A stretch of 64,000 nt of DNA, from NCBI GenBank assembly GCA_001949185.1, contig BDGG01000006.1, positions 2,312,463 to 2,376,462 on the forward strand, written 5' to 3'. Shown one piece after another: positions 46,691 through 58,460 of this stretch. Position 1 is the stretch's first letter. The number at the start of each line of letters is the position of its first letter. A program made the position numbers and the translations under genes. A model generated the notes under the pieces. The model saw nothing but the letters and a program-made list of their open reading frames with translations, was not told where the DNA came from and made no database searches. Source of the DNA: Ramazzottius varieornatus. Taxonomy: Eukaryota > Tardigrada > Eutardigrada > Parachela > Ramazzottiidae.

Positions 46691-49147
46691 ATGGTTACCA
46701 TCCATCGGCAGCTGAAGATCGGAGTGTACGTGGAAGGAGCGAGAAGTCTGGCTGATTTGCTGCCGTCATGGGAGGCTGCTTCCGATTCCAACTTCTCCCT
46801 CATCAGCGCAGACGTCTTCACATGGGCTGCTCCACTCTCCAAAAACATTCAGCATGTGCAGACTGTCAACTACGTCTCCGCAGCGGTTGTGCCGCTGGAA
46901 ACGATATGCCGAGCTTTCGTCTTGCGCGTTTTGGTACCGGGTGGGTTTAATCTCGAGCAACTAGAATTTCTCGACCCCGATGACTTCGCTCTACGGAAAT
47001 CAAGGATCGCCGTAAGTCCGGAGAAAGACGTTGGATTTGTATGGTTATGAGATGATGAGTTGTGTTACAGGGTGATGCTTGGACGATTTTTCGTAAGCAG
47101 ATAGAACACTGTGCGTTGTTTTGCCATGGAAAACGTCGTCCACCTGTTATACTCCCGTACTCACCGGACATGATCTCTCTCTACGCTGAAAAGATCCTGT
47201 CCTTCGTTCCCAGACGGGCGGAAGATAGTCTTACACTTGTTTCCGATACGCAGTCAAATGAAGAAGTGCGTGAGTAATATCATTCGTCAACCTTCACTGT
47301 GTGTGAAACGAATCTCCAGTATTAATTTTTACTCTTCCAACGGACCAACTTTACTTCAGATATGGATCCACATTCCTCTTAACGGTATCTCTCTTAATGT
47401 CAATGATGACGCAAAAAATGATCCAGAACCAGATCTAGAAGATGACCATCAGAACCTGGCAGCCTTTAAAGCGTACAAATGGTACTTATTCACGTGTTCA
47501 AAATTCAAGGTGGAATAACCACTGTCGTTGCAGGTGGAATTCGCTGAAAGCTGCCGTGAGTTACTCGCACCACCTCGGTGTTGCTCTAGAAATCACCGAA
47601 GATCTTCCTTCCGTTCTCACACTCTACGATCTCTGGCGGAGCGAACCAGTAAGAGCCATCGTGATCCCAACGCGTCTCTTTGTTTCACTTATCGACGGTT
47701 CACCTTCCCTCAGTCCGTTTCACGTCCTTATCGTCCAGTCTTTCATCCTCCTCTGGAACGTTAAGGTTTTTCTTCGCCCCGGTGGCATCATTTCTCCTGT
47801 AAAAATCGAGCTTTTAACTCCATACACAGACTACATGCGCGATCTGTACCACACTTCGTTGGTTGGAAAAGCCGAGATACCTTCAGCCTGGCTCTTTCCT
47901 CCTTCACAACCTCTGCGCGATCACTTGACGGACAGTCAGTATGAAGAGTTCGAGTTAGACAAGAGAAAGTACGCTGACTACGAAGCTGCAGTGGACAGAT
48001 ACATTCGCTATCGACAATCGTTCGAAGACGTACAGGAAACGTTTGTTGTGGCTGTTGTGGGATGTGGATATGGTCCGCTCATTGACGTCACGATCAATGC
48101 TGCACTAAACTGCGGTACGATAAATGGCGTAAGCCACGGTACGATAAATGGCGTAAGCCACGGTACAGTATCATCTCCGCCGTACGGTATCTAACTTGCG
48201 GCTTTGACCAATGGTTATTTTTGGCTGTAGGCTCCTCCCTCCAGCCCTTGGTGCCTGCCTTGCGAATCTATGCGCTGGAGAAGAATCCAGCGGTCGTCCG
48301 AGCTCTCCAAGAACGCTGTGCGAAGCATATCCAGTCGTTCCAGGGAGGAGTAGAGATTAAGATCGTGATGGAAGATATGAGAACGTGGCAGCCACCAGAG
48401 ACGTTCGATATCTTGCTGAGTGAAATGTTGGGAGGTTTCGGGGATAACGAGCTGAGTCCGGAATGTCTGGCTGGTCCAGAGAAGTTTCTGAACGAACCTG
48501 GAGTTTCCATTCCTCAAAGTTACACTTCGTACTTGTGTCCGATTTCTTGTGGAAAGTTGTATGAGTTGATTCCAGAGGGGGCTTCGAACGAGAGAAGGCT
48601 GAAGGAGAGAATGTATAGTTTTCAGGCGGATTACTTCAAGACTTTGGACGAAGCCAAACCCGTCTTTACCTTCGAACATCCAAGTTCTTCCCGTGCTCGT
48701 AAATAATTCAAATTACAGTTATAAGATCAGTATTGAGAAACATTCGGTAAAGAGAATCAACAGAAAACGAGTCATTTTCCAATTGCAGGAAGTGATGCAA
48801 ACCTGAAGACAGTGTTGGACTTCACAGCTCAAAGTGAAGGAATGCTGCATGGTTTTTCTGGCCATTTTACTGCACAGCTCTACGAAGACATCGAACACTG
48901 CACGGTGCCGAAGAGAAGAACAAGTGGGCTGACGACGTGGAATGATGTCTTCTTCCCTTTGACCTGGCCAGTATGGCTCGAGAAGGGGGACACAGTTCGT
49001 CTGCAGTTTTTCCGGCGTGAAAATAAAGAAGCTATCTGGTACGAATGGGCGCTTTCTGAACCTCGTACTTCCATCGTGCATAATGCCGGTGGACGGGCCT
49101 TCCGCATGCCGTTGGTGTTTGAACTTGACCTTGATTCCTCACTGTGA
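46691..49147 (+). CDS. PRMT5: Protein arginine methyltransferase 5
   Basis: Six exons fit: 46691-47011, 47071-47265, 47360-47481, 47534-48114, 48231-48698 and 48789-49147; 2046 nt, 681 residues (human 637). The N-terminal part has the TIM-barrel segments (HLGVALEI, AIVIPTRLF). The Rossmann core has VVGCGYGPL for S-adenosylmethionine, ALEKNP, and the double-Glu loop SEMLGGFGDNELSPEC with Glu471 and Glu480, nine apart as in human E435/E444. The C-terminal beta-barrel ends with WYEWAL and IHNAGGRAF. By family it makes symmetric dimethylarginine on Sm proteins and histones with a WD partner (MEP50). An in-frame ATG at 46553 would add 46 residues; I prefer 46691 because the barrel begins right after it. 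The donor of exon 4 is repeated in frame (see findings). Confidence 0.92.
48114..48166 (+). repeat. Tandem 24-bp repeat carrying three alternative 5' splice sites
   Basis: Two copies of a 24-bp unit starting G|GTACGATAAATGGC and the start of a third place GT donors at 48115, 48139 and 48163, all in the same phase. Reading through adds GTINGVSH once or twice without a stop. Confidence 0.85.
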
Positions 49148-49840
49148 TGTTTGCCCTTCCGGGTGATTTTCTCTCTTTTTTATCCATTTACTCCGCGTTG
49201 CGTTTTGCTGCTAAAACTTTACACTTCGGACAGAGCTTCCTCAGACGGTACTGTAAAATATGTTTATGTCAGGCGTGTTGATAGTTCGAAGGGATATCAG
49301 GGAAATTTGGGAACTGGTTGTTTTCCGGCATCACCTTTCTGAACCGTGCACACCCCTCAAAATGACGTTTTCAAGTCTGCCGACGTCACATGTTTGTTCG
49401 ACATTCATGGCGCTTATCAGAAACGGCCTATGGGGCCGTCAAACCATTCCATAGTTGGCGAAGAGATCGAAGGACGCGTGATGCATCACGCCGGAGGTGA
49501 GTGATACGATGATAAGCCGATGATATAACGTCGCCCTTATCAGTTCATATTGTCCGGGTTCTCGATACTTCCTCGCTGCCCGTGGCGGAAGTTGGAGGAA
49601 GAAAAGGGGAAACCAGCGCGAAAGTCCCCAGTTTTGGCTTCGGGGTGAGCCAAATTTTTTTTTTACTTTGGGATACGCTTTTTATGCCGAATTACGTACT
49701 GTAATGCTTCTTGAACTTCGCGAATTACGTCATCGTACGCGTACAGGTGAACCCTGGTCCCGAAGATTTTGACACAACAACCCCCTAAGGGATGTTTCGC
49801 GCTTATGATTACGTAATTCGCGAAGTTCAAGAAGCATTAC

Positions 49841-50001
49841 TATGGTGAGCCGGGCGATTCAAAAGTCCACAGTACTTTCACCGCGGGNNNNNNNNNNNNN
49901 NNNNNNNNNNNNNNNNNNNNNNNNNNNNNNNNNNNNNGTTTCTCCGCGCATGCACCCGCGGTAAAGGTACTGTGGACTTTTGAATCGCCCGGCTCACCAT
50001 A
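49841..50001. mobile_element. TATGGTGAGCC-family MITE, inserted copy containing the gap
   Basis: Ends TATGGTGAGCC and GGCTCACCATA, with AAAGTCCACAGTACTTTC inside the left arm and its partner in the right. CATTAC is duplicated on both sides (49835-49840, 50002-50007). The 50 N of the gap lie in its middle. The related copy at 60238-60611 is 374 bp. Confidence 0.88.
49888..49937. other. Assembly gap (50 N)
   Basis: A run of exactly 50 N inside the MITE. By comparison with the complete copy about 260 bp should stand here, so the gap size is a placeholder. Confidence 0.95.
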
Positions 50002-50382
50002 CATTACAGTAGTCGCGGAATGCGGCCGCAGTGACGGAACGATGCTCCGAATAGCTTGATTGGTCTATGATCGTAGCCAGGGGGCGGAGAGACCATAATG
50101 ATGTCATGAGGTATTGCGCAACACGTAGCAGAACCGGAACACGAGCAGGTTGATTTGGTGCATAAACTGTATAGTATATACGCAGAAAATGTGTGAGGTC
50201 CGGTGAGGAACATCTCCTTCGCACGTGATTTCTGTTATTACTGCCGAAGTTATTCACTCATATTGCCCTTCAACTCGTGCTGCTCTCGGCAGCAAGCGCG
50301 ATACAGTGAATACTCATTTCTGCCTGAACGAAATCGATGTGCCAATGAAATAGCTCCGATTTATTGCAGAAAGTGAGTGAGA

Positions 50383-51517
50383 ATGGAAGCCTTCAAACCT
50401 GAGTGTTATATGCGGATCCTGTCCCGTTTCATTAGTCAGAAGAATGTGGCCAAGGTGTGGGAGAAGCTGTCGGAGCTGGAGGAGTTGATTGGAGAAGGGA
50501 ACATACCGTGGGAGGAATTAGTGAATTATCCTTCGAAGGAATCGCTGGCTGTCCTAGCTGCTCGCAATGGATCAGTCTGCGTCCTCAAAGCTCTTCTAAT
50601 GAAGAATGCTCCCCTTCTGTACTTTGAAACGGGTAACCTGGACGGAAAGCGACCGATCCATGAAGCGGTGGAAAATTTGGACTTGTCCAGTGTCCAGTAT
50701 CTCGTGGAGACAGTTGGTGTTTCCGTCAACTCGCTGAAACGTGCTGACTGGTAGGATCGCTTGATTGATGACTGATCTCAATTTTCTGTAATGATGACGT
50801 CATTGATATGTGCTCGGTACCCTACTGGAGTATCGCTCTTAGTGAGCTCAGCTAGTAACGTCGTGTGCACTGTGTGCGCTCAGTGGTATGACATGTCGAC
50901 CTTCGTGCTGTTATGAAGGGCATGTCATGTCAGCTCCGGTTTCCTTGAATTTCGATCTTCCATGAATCCGCGATGGTTCTGTTGTCCAGCCTATGTTTGC
51001 TCTTCCTCTTAGGACTCCGCTGATGTTAGCATGTGTGAAAGGCAACCTGGCAATCGTCCAGTACCTAATCTCCAAGAACGCTGATGTGCATTTCCGAAAC
51101 AAAGACGGTTGGAACGCCTTTCATCTTGCCTGTCGGTAGGCAGACTTTTCCCCATATCTTCATTCTTCCTTCGGTATATGATTTTGTGCTGTACGAAACT
51201 GTAATTATAGGGAAGGAAACCTCGACATTGTGGAGCTGCTGTATTCCAGTGAAGACGCCAAAGCAATCAGTAATAACGGTCGAAGCCCTCTTCATACTGC
51301 AGGTGACACCCGATTGATTGAGGAACTTGATTGAGTCGCGAGTTTCACCATGTTTGGTCCTACAGCTCTTCACGGTCGTCTGGACGTCGTCCAGTTCCTC
51401 CTGAAGCAGTGCGGGTATAACCCCGAGGCATTGGACGCTTCTGGACATTCTCCGATCGAGAACGCCAAGGTGGCTGGACACATGGAAATAGCTCGCCTGC
51501 TGGAGATGGCACGGTAG
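50383..51517 (+). CDS. ANKRD16: Ankyrin repeat domain protein 16
   Basis: Four exons fit: 50383-50750, 51013-51135, 51211-51302 and 51366-51517; 735 nt, 244 residues. After ~45 N-terminal residues there are about six ankyrin repeats. The order GKRPIHEA, SLKRADWTPLMLAC, NKDGWNAFHLA, REGNLDIVELL, GRSPLHTAALHG and GHMEIARLLE follows ANKRD16. The family is known in mammals as a partner of alanyl-tRNA synthetase that accepts misactivated serine on lysines, lowering mistranslation. The protein ends about 100 residues before the mammalian one (361), lacking the last ankyrin repeats; there is a clean TAG at 51515 and no sign of a further exon up to ACP1. The ATG at 50383 follows a good acceptor-like TTATTGCAG, so a non-coding first exon is possible. 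Confidence 0.85.
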
Positions 51518-52519
51518 TTCGATGGCTGTAGACCTTGTTCCTTGCGTTTCCCGTCGGTGACTGACGCTTTCTGCTGATCTATTTCTGACCTGCTGTCCCT
51601 TACGTGGCCATGCTGTTGTCACATGTGATATCAGTTTTCACGTTGCGTTTCCGTTGGAGACGTTAGGCCTTTATCACTGGTAGAAGGAAGTAAAATGACC
51701 TGACCAAATTGGAAATCATAGTTTTCTTTTATTTTGTCCCTTTGATCCTGTTTCACTCTTTCACCCCAGTTGTTGTCGGACACTGAAGTTATAAACTAAA
51801 ATCGAGTGCTCAGTCAAATGTTGCTTTCGCCTGAACCACGTCACTATGTGGGTTTCTGCGGCCCACTTTGGGGACAAACTTTTCTGACTCCAGACGACCG
51901 TTTTCTGACATGAAGCTGTTTGGAAATCAAAGGGCATCGTGGGGTGAATCCGCCACGCTTCGCCACGGACAGAAGTTTCACAAAACTGTTCGCCCTTTTC
52001 AGAAGATTCTGCCGAAAAATCAATGGTAATAAGTGGCTGAAGCACCCCCACATGGGGGTCCATTGTCAGAACAGATGCAGACGCACATTCGGACTGTGTG
52101 AAGTTATTGTGACGTCAAGACTTTGTCGGTCGCAACTTCAGATTACTTCAGACTTTTCTGACGAAGTTATCTGACCACTGGTCAGATGGCCAAATAGACT
52201 CTAGCATCGTGTTCCTCGATGTTTGCTACACTCAGAGTTAGACTGCGTCAGCAGTTAACTTTGCCCTGGGGGTCCCAAAACTCCAAACTCGTTTCCTGGA
52301 CAATTGGACTGGAGAACGTTTGTCCCCAAATTGGACCACCGATACCCATCCATTGTCCACAGCGCTTCTTTCACAAATGTAAAAAATCGGTACGGTACGC
52401 TACATCGAAGTGGTTTGAGATAAAGACTATAAACTATCGAAATTCAGATTGGTTTGCGGAGAACTAAACTTGTAAAAAGTGACCCAAAACCAAACTAGCT
52501 AATGTTTTCTGGAGAGTTT
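51518..52519. other. Intergenic between convergent genes
   Basis: The 3' ends of ANKRD16 (+) and ACP1 (-) face each other across 1 kb. Frames at 51761-52174 overlap on both strands and are not supported. Confidence 0.4.
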
Positions 52520-54445
52520 TCAGTGTTTCTTCTTTGTATTGAGTTCTTTCTCCGCTGAATCGAGAAAGACGCGGCAACACCTCAAACATTGGTCGTAAAC
52601 GTTATCAAATTCAGCTTCTCCTCCCTGAAATGGAAAGAGATACAAACTTCAGCCGACCCAAAGCTCTTCGACCAAACAAAAACTTACGTAATATGGGTCT
52701 TCGATCAAGAGTTCGTTCTTCGGGTCGTACTGCCCAAGTAGTTCCACCCTACAAGGACTCTTCTTCGGAGCTATCTTCTTGATATTCCTACAGAAAGATC
52801 AGCAAGTTTGATTTATGCATGAACTTGTCGCGTGACATGACAAAGTGAATTTCGGTGCACGTCAGGACGAGCTTACTTGACGTTCTCGTGGTCCATGCCA
52901 ATAACGTAGGCAAAGTTGTCAAAGTCTTCCAAGGTTAGTTGACGTACTATGTGGTTAGAGGAGATTCCATGCCGCCTACAGTAGACCAGAATAACTCAAA
53001 AGCCAATAAACCAGTACCGGAAGTCAGAAGGGACCTCACCGAAGACAAGCTTCCGCTCGGTTGTCTGAAGGTTCGCCAACGTGATAGTCGGCGGTCGCTG
53101 CACTGTCAACTGTCCACTAAACCAAAATCAAACTTAAAGACCTGTAAGCAGGTTGGAAGGGAGGAAATTTCATACTTTGTCGAGGAGACCTCGTTCGCTG
53201 AGGACTTGGCGGAAGACTGCTTCGGCAATGGGAGATCGACAGATGTTTCCTGCAACAAGACCGAAGAAACGGCTACAAAACCCGGAAATGCTTTCGTAAG
53301 ATGTTTGAGTGTGCGAACGGGTCTTTAAGGTTAAAGGGTAAGTTTGTGGACCCCGGTTGATTTTGGTGATGAAGCAAAGGCGAGAATAGATTGACTTTAA
53401 CGGAGCATCTGACGCCAATAAACGGAGCATTGCAGCATCGCCTTTCCGAGAGACGTTTTGAAACGATTGCCCGACGCTTCGCTCAAGGTGATTAACTGCC
53501 AACTTTCTTCCTCCGCTCACACATTATCGGACGAGTAAGTTTTAATTACGAAGATGAGGACGAGTCAAGAAACCAATATATAGTATAGACACTTTGAACG
53601 AACTTTCGAATCCTGGCGACCCGAGCACTTCCTGCGCTGACGAAATGATAATCACAAGCTCCGGATGAAGCGTACACGTACGACGAGAAATTATGGGATA
53701 TTAAAAATTATGGGACAGGCGGAAAGGACGGAAAAATGGAAATTTAACCGTAGAAAAGAGTCGGAAAGTGAATCACTGTGAATCAGGCGCATACGTACGT
53801 GCTTCCGAACCGCCAAAGCGAAAGGCATAGTTTTACTGTCCCATGATTTCTCGTCATAAGTCGACATTTTTCCTGCGCTGGATGATAAACCCCGAGCCTC
53901 TTAAGAGACCCTCATATTACCACTGATGAGCTGCTGTACTTCGCCGACCAAAATTGATTGGCTATTTGGCTTGAATGCTGCTGGAGAATTACGATCACTA
54001 CAGTGAGCTTGTGCACGGCGAAGTATACTGCAGCTCGTCAGTGCATATTGCATTTGTACGAGGTTGGAATTGACTATTTTTAGGCCATGGCCGGCTGTTA
54101 GGACAAAATAACGTGGACACCCCAACGATATCCCAAAGAATATCTAGACACACGGCCTGCCATCGTTCATTTGCTATCATAATTACCATTTCTGTTGCTT
54201 TTGTAAAGTTTTGTTTCCCTTCGTTGTCCGCAGGTTCACCGGGGAACGTCCTCATGTTTGAGATATCCACTACTATGACTGTTCCATCATGGGGGAACTG
54301 CCATGGTAGTAGACATCTCAAAGATCCCTCATGCATCTGGAGCCCTTTGTCCTACCGTTCCATGCACTGCCGTTTGGCAGCACATCATTTTCTTACCTAG
54401 GCAAACGAAGAGGACAGATCGCGGGTTGGCTGTTGGTTCATCCAT
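52520..54445 (-). CDS. ACP1: Low-molecular-weight protein tyrosine phosphatase
   Basis: Six exons fit: 54397-54445, 53176-53249, 53040-53116, 52877-52975, 52688-52787 and 52520-52624; 504 nt, 167 residues (usual 157-160). The P-loop is split by intron 1: VLFVCLG in exon 1 and NICRSP in exon 2, giving Cys15 and Arg21 as nucleophile and phosphate-binding residue. DSAAT follows, and the general-acid Asp130 lies in EDPYY. The C-terminal helix QCLRCCRVFL is typical. The enzyme dephosphorylates tyrosine in cytosolic proteins such as growth-factor receptors. The first intron is long (1147 nt) and holds a MITE (53672-53865); all others are 59-90 nt. The tiny 49-nt first exon is easily missed by gene finders. 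Confidence 0.9.
53672..53865. mobile_element. MITE, GTACAC-family copy 2, in ACP1 intron 1
   Basis: Ends GTACACGTACGACGAGAA and TTCTCGTCATAAGTCGAC, with AAATTATGGGAC against GTCCCATGATTTC inside and a central CATACGTACGTGCTTCCG. Related to 8720-8926 and 56909-57106. Confidence 0.78.
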
Positions 54446-56908
54446 GTCATCACCGGAGAAACATGTCACAATCCTGCGGATTTGCTTGGAGATAAATGAA
54501 GAGGATGATTTGGAAGGTGCTTTTGTGGAGGACGTCTTTCCCAATCCCACCGGAAGTGACTGTGATGTTTGGACCATAGTGCACTGCGCAGCGCGTGCGC
54601 AAGTTGGATCACAAGCTGAAAGGTGGTAGTCGGTATACCGCAGGGCAACACGCACCAGCGTACCACAATGTTTCTAACCACGGGCTAAATCGCTGAACAC
54701 CGTTTCGGAAGTCCTGATTCTTCTGCATGAAAGATAAAACTTGGCTCTTGATGAGTTTATTCCGTAGACTGACAAAATAAGTGAGATAGTTTTGACTGTG
54801 TTACTGTGAAGTGGGACAGAAATGCTGAGGCTGGTCTTGAGTGCGAACCAGGAAGCCTACAAGAGAGGGAACGAGAGCTGCTGAAAATGATGACGAGCCT
54901 GACGGATTCTTCCGCAGAAGTGGTGTCTTCTGGTTTCATCACTCATCTTCGCTTCCGTCAGTATGCAAACAGTTCTTGTCTCTGGCGTGAGAAGGAAGTT
55001 CAATTGGGTCGTCAGCCATGCTTTGACATAACGGGAGCGAGCCTGCATTGAAGCCCCGCACGTACCAGATACTGAGAAAAGAACCAGCATTTCTCGATGA
55101 GCGTCAGGACAGGGCAAAACGGTGGAATTTGGCTGTTTCAGGTAACAGAGTTGGCCAGTCCTCGACACCACGTAATCCGGAAATCAATCCCACCGAAACT
55201 GCACTCTGAAAGCGTGGCATCTCCGAGATGCCGGCATTGTTCCTCGTGCTTTTTTTCTTTCCTGCCTTCTTTCTCCAAAAACTAACAAGGAAGGCACACG
55301 TCCAATGGCATTGGGTAATCTGTTTTGTTCGGCGTTCCATCATTACAAGTTTATTGTATTCATGTTTTTCGGGTAAAGGATGTCCATAGATTCGGATCAG
55401 TCAAGCAAGAAATAATCTTGTGCACCATGCAACAGGCCAAAAACTGTCCAGAAACGACTACGAATGGATCCTTGCTGCAAACATTCCATATACAATATTA
55501 CTGAATCAAAACGGTGTCTCGGTCCAGTGGTGCTGGGAGAGGTCACAAACCGGCATAAAAATACGCAAGACCAAGGTCAATGCTTGACCTTCGATCAAGC
55601 ATTGTCCAGCTCTGAGCCGCACCTTCTGTGCTCTGATTGACTGTTTTCGGAAGCGTGGTTTAACAGACAAAACGTCCGAAAGAAACCATATGCACGAAAA
55701 GCAGCTCTAGCGCATTCTCAATGGTTTTGGAGTTTGTAACTGTGTGTAATTGTAAAGCAGCTAAAATATTTTTAGCCACGGCTAAGAATGGCTAAAGCGG
55801 CTTATTTTAGCTTCGCCGAGCCTTCTATAGCAGATCCACTTACCGAAACCTGACAGAAATTGAAGCTTCCGGGTATCCGAACTTCAGGCATCTGAAGTTC
55901 GGATGCCGTACTGTAGGGCCACTTTTTCCAGGTGGACTACCCATTTTTGAGGACGAAACTGTAAGTTGTCAGCACATCAGCGTGCAGCGCAGTTGCAAAA
56001 GGTCAATGTTCACACTGGCCATGACAGTTGTGCAGCACAGCGCAGCATACATCAACCTAGTAATGTGCGCAGCACAGTTGCAGCACACTGTTGGACCTGC
56101 GGCCCAGTGGTCTAACTGTAGCTAAAATGAGCTGCGACGCCACTCATACGCTAAGCAGAGCAGCTGATCACAACGTTGAATAATTTAGGCAGCCACCATG
56201 CTTCCCAATGCTAGTTAACCGTAACTCCGATTACGCTGTTTTCCGAAAATAACGGGAGCTCCGGAAAGCAAAATCGTAGTTACACGTCAAGAAAGGGACG
56301 GAGCAAGCCGTTACTTTAGTCGCAAAGTGAAACCAGAGTGACAACTTAATGTGTACTAGCAAGGGCACACCCTGGAAAGGCGAGCTCAGTGCACACCTAG
56401 ACCAAGGCCGGGAATGCCGGGAATATTCTCATCCAAACGAGTCCAGAATTACAGTACCGGGAAAATCCCGCCCAAACATGAGGACCGGGAACGTCCGCCT
56501 GGGAAGACCGAGAACGCTAATTGGGGTGGGAATTACAATTAATACTATCTGACAGTAATAAATATAAAAATATAAGGCGAAACACAAGACGATCCACCGA
56601 CTTCCAGGTCTCGAGAATGTCTTTCTGGTGCAGCGGTAGCGTTTGCTGGCGTGACTAACAGTTTTGCGTTTTCGTTCTGATTCATGTTGGGCCGCGTCGC
56701 ACTCTGCTACCTCGGTCCATAAGGACGTACGTCTACCTTGATTGTTGACTCTAACTACACAGTCCGAGCGTGCTCGAGACACCGTACGACATTACAGTTA
56801 CCACGGCTCAGTTTTTCCGCAAATACTTTACGTCAGTTACCACGCTCTCACTACGTTTCACCCTTCAGGTTGTGTATACGTTTATACGCTTCTTCTAATG
56901 CTTTCATT
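54446..56908. other. Intergenic, no gene recognised
   Basis: A perfect hairpin lies at 55875-55904 (ATCCGAACTTCAG, loop GCAT, reverse complement). Small palindromes built on TTAGCC/GGCTAA (55770-55805) and a GCAGCACAG-rich stretch (55980-56100) were seen. Frames up to 117 codons near 54303-54655 and 56429-56782 have no recognisable family. Confidence 0.4.
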
Positions 56909-57106
56909 GCACACGCTCGATGGGAAATTAAAGGACAGTAAAGTTGTGGGACTGGCGGTAAAATGGAACTTCAACCGCAAAAAGTGTTGACAAGTACAAC
57001 AGTGTGAATCGGTCGTGTACGTACGCGCTTCCGTACCACCGCTACCGTAGCGAAAAGGCCTGTCCCAAATTTTTTACTGTCCCTTAATCAACAATCGTGC
57101 GTGTAC
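56909..57106. mobile_element. MITE, GTACAC-family copy 3
   Basis: Ends GCACACGCTCGATGGGAA and TTAATCAACAATCGTGCGTG, with AAAGGACAGTAAA against TTTACTGTCCCTT inside and a central GTACGTACGCGCTTCCGTAC. Confidence 0.78.
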
Positions 57107-58460
57107 TATTCATCACGGAACACTTAGCTAGCACCGGGAACACCGCACAACTTCCAAGGCAAAACAACTAACCAGAAAGATCCGAAAGTGAGTGTTAGGA
57201 ATGATAAGTTGGATGAGAGTTGGAAAAACAGGATTATTTCAGAATCCACTATTTGGTAAACGTAGTCTAAGCTCTGTTTCACCAACGATAGACAGCAGGA
57301 CTTCCCACACGTTGAATTTCCTGCAGAACCACTTGAGCCCACATTGGCTTCGAATGTTCAAAAAGCTGGAAGGGCTATCGAATGGCAGACGATCAATGTG
57401 CGGAACAACAGCCAAGGCGGTTGAATAGTTGCTATCCTTGCAGGTTCCAGTGCTCATCAAAACCAGACGCGGCACGCATCATTTGTCGTTCGGATCGTGT
57501 GTGATCAGTCAAGTAATTCGCTTGTAGTTCTCGTGTACGGCAATCTGAAAAGACTGATTCAAGAAAGTACTATAAATAATTAGTAGATTTAAGAATTACA
57601 GCCCCAGGCCAAGTCAGGCCCCTAGCCCACCTCTGGCTCAGTGCATGCATCTACAGTACATGTACGGACTGCGGTAATGATGAGCATTACATCTTACATT
57701 GCAGTACATTTTACATTACAATTACACTTTTACAGGACATTACAACCACGGGGAAGTTGTAATGTAAATGTAAAATGTAATTGCAACTTTTACCGGCCAG
57801 AATCTTCGGTATTTTTGAGTCCTTTGCCGCCAGAAATCTAAAATTCGGCTGACTTACGCGGAAAAATGTCAGAAACTTTGAGTATGGTCATTCGGCAACC
57901 GTATTTTTATCTTTGCCTGGAAGACAATTACCTAGATCTATATTCTATGCAAACATAGACATAGCTGGTTCGTCGTTCTCGTCGCTCTTTGTCACTTTTA
58001 GGCGTTACAAACCGCTCGGTCTGTAAAATTTAAACTAGTGTAAACATTAGTTACACTTTTACAATTACATTACACTTTACATTACAAGGACCATCTGCGT
58101 GTAAAGCTCATCATCAGACTACGGAGTCGGGTATAAATGGCGATAAGCGTGTGCGTAGATTGCGTGGTGGAATCCAGTCACACACGCATGCTCTAAACCT
58201 GGATCCGGTTCAATGCGCTGGCCAATCGCGAGCGTGCCTCTGGAGGTTCGCTAGATGAACAGAAAATAAGGAAGGAAGGAAGGGAAGGAAGGGAAGGAAG
58301 GGAAGGAAGGAAGGGCAGGAAGGAAGGGCCTGGACAGTTATCCGCAATTAAGCAATTTCATATGGGCGACTAATACGCGGAAATCCTTTCTCGAGTTTTG
58401 TGGCTTGTAGACAGGGCCACTGGTCCGTCCGAAGAATTTCCACGCACGAGAACATGTCGC
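57107..58460. other. Repeat-rich intergenic DNA
   Basis: Irregular TACATT/ATTACA repeats lie at 57650-57785 and 58040-58095, forming imperfect palindromes of the form TTACATTTTACATT. A GGAAG-type microsatellite runs at about 58266-58328. No gene. Confidence 0.5.

Larger units (their letters stand above)
49699..50009. mobile_element. MITE with CTGTAATGCTTC ends, interrupted by another MITE
   Basis: The left arm 49699-49730 (CTGTAATGCTTCTTGAACTT and on to AATTACGT) has an exact partner at 49811-49840. The last bases of the right arm are completed only beyond the inserted element, at 50002-50009. TA lies at both outer sides (49697-49698, 50010-50011). Non-coding. Confidence 0.85.
49148..50382. 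other. Intergenic with nested MITEs and assembly gap
   Basis: Contains the PRMT5 3' UTR, the nested elements at 49699-50009 and the region before ANKRD16. No gene recognised. Confidence 0.5.

Noticed and set aside
53170-53520. 116-residue ORF containing GNICRSP taken as the ACP1 N-terminus
   Set aside because: It lacks the catalytic cysteine. The proper first exon with VLFVCLG lies 1.1 kb upstream and joins in phase; the ORF start is intron read-through.
58266-58328. GGAAG-rich stretch as a regulatory array
   Set aside because: It is a simple microsatellite with irregular units and no other signal around it.
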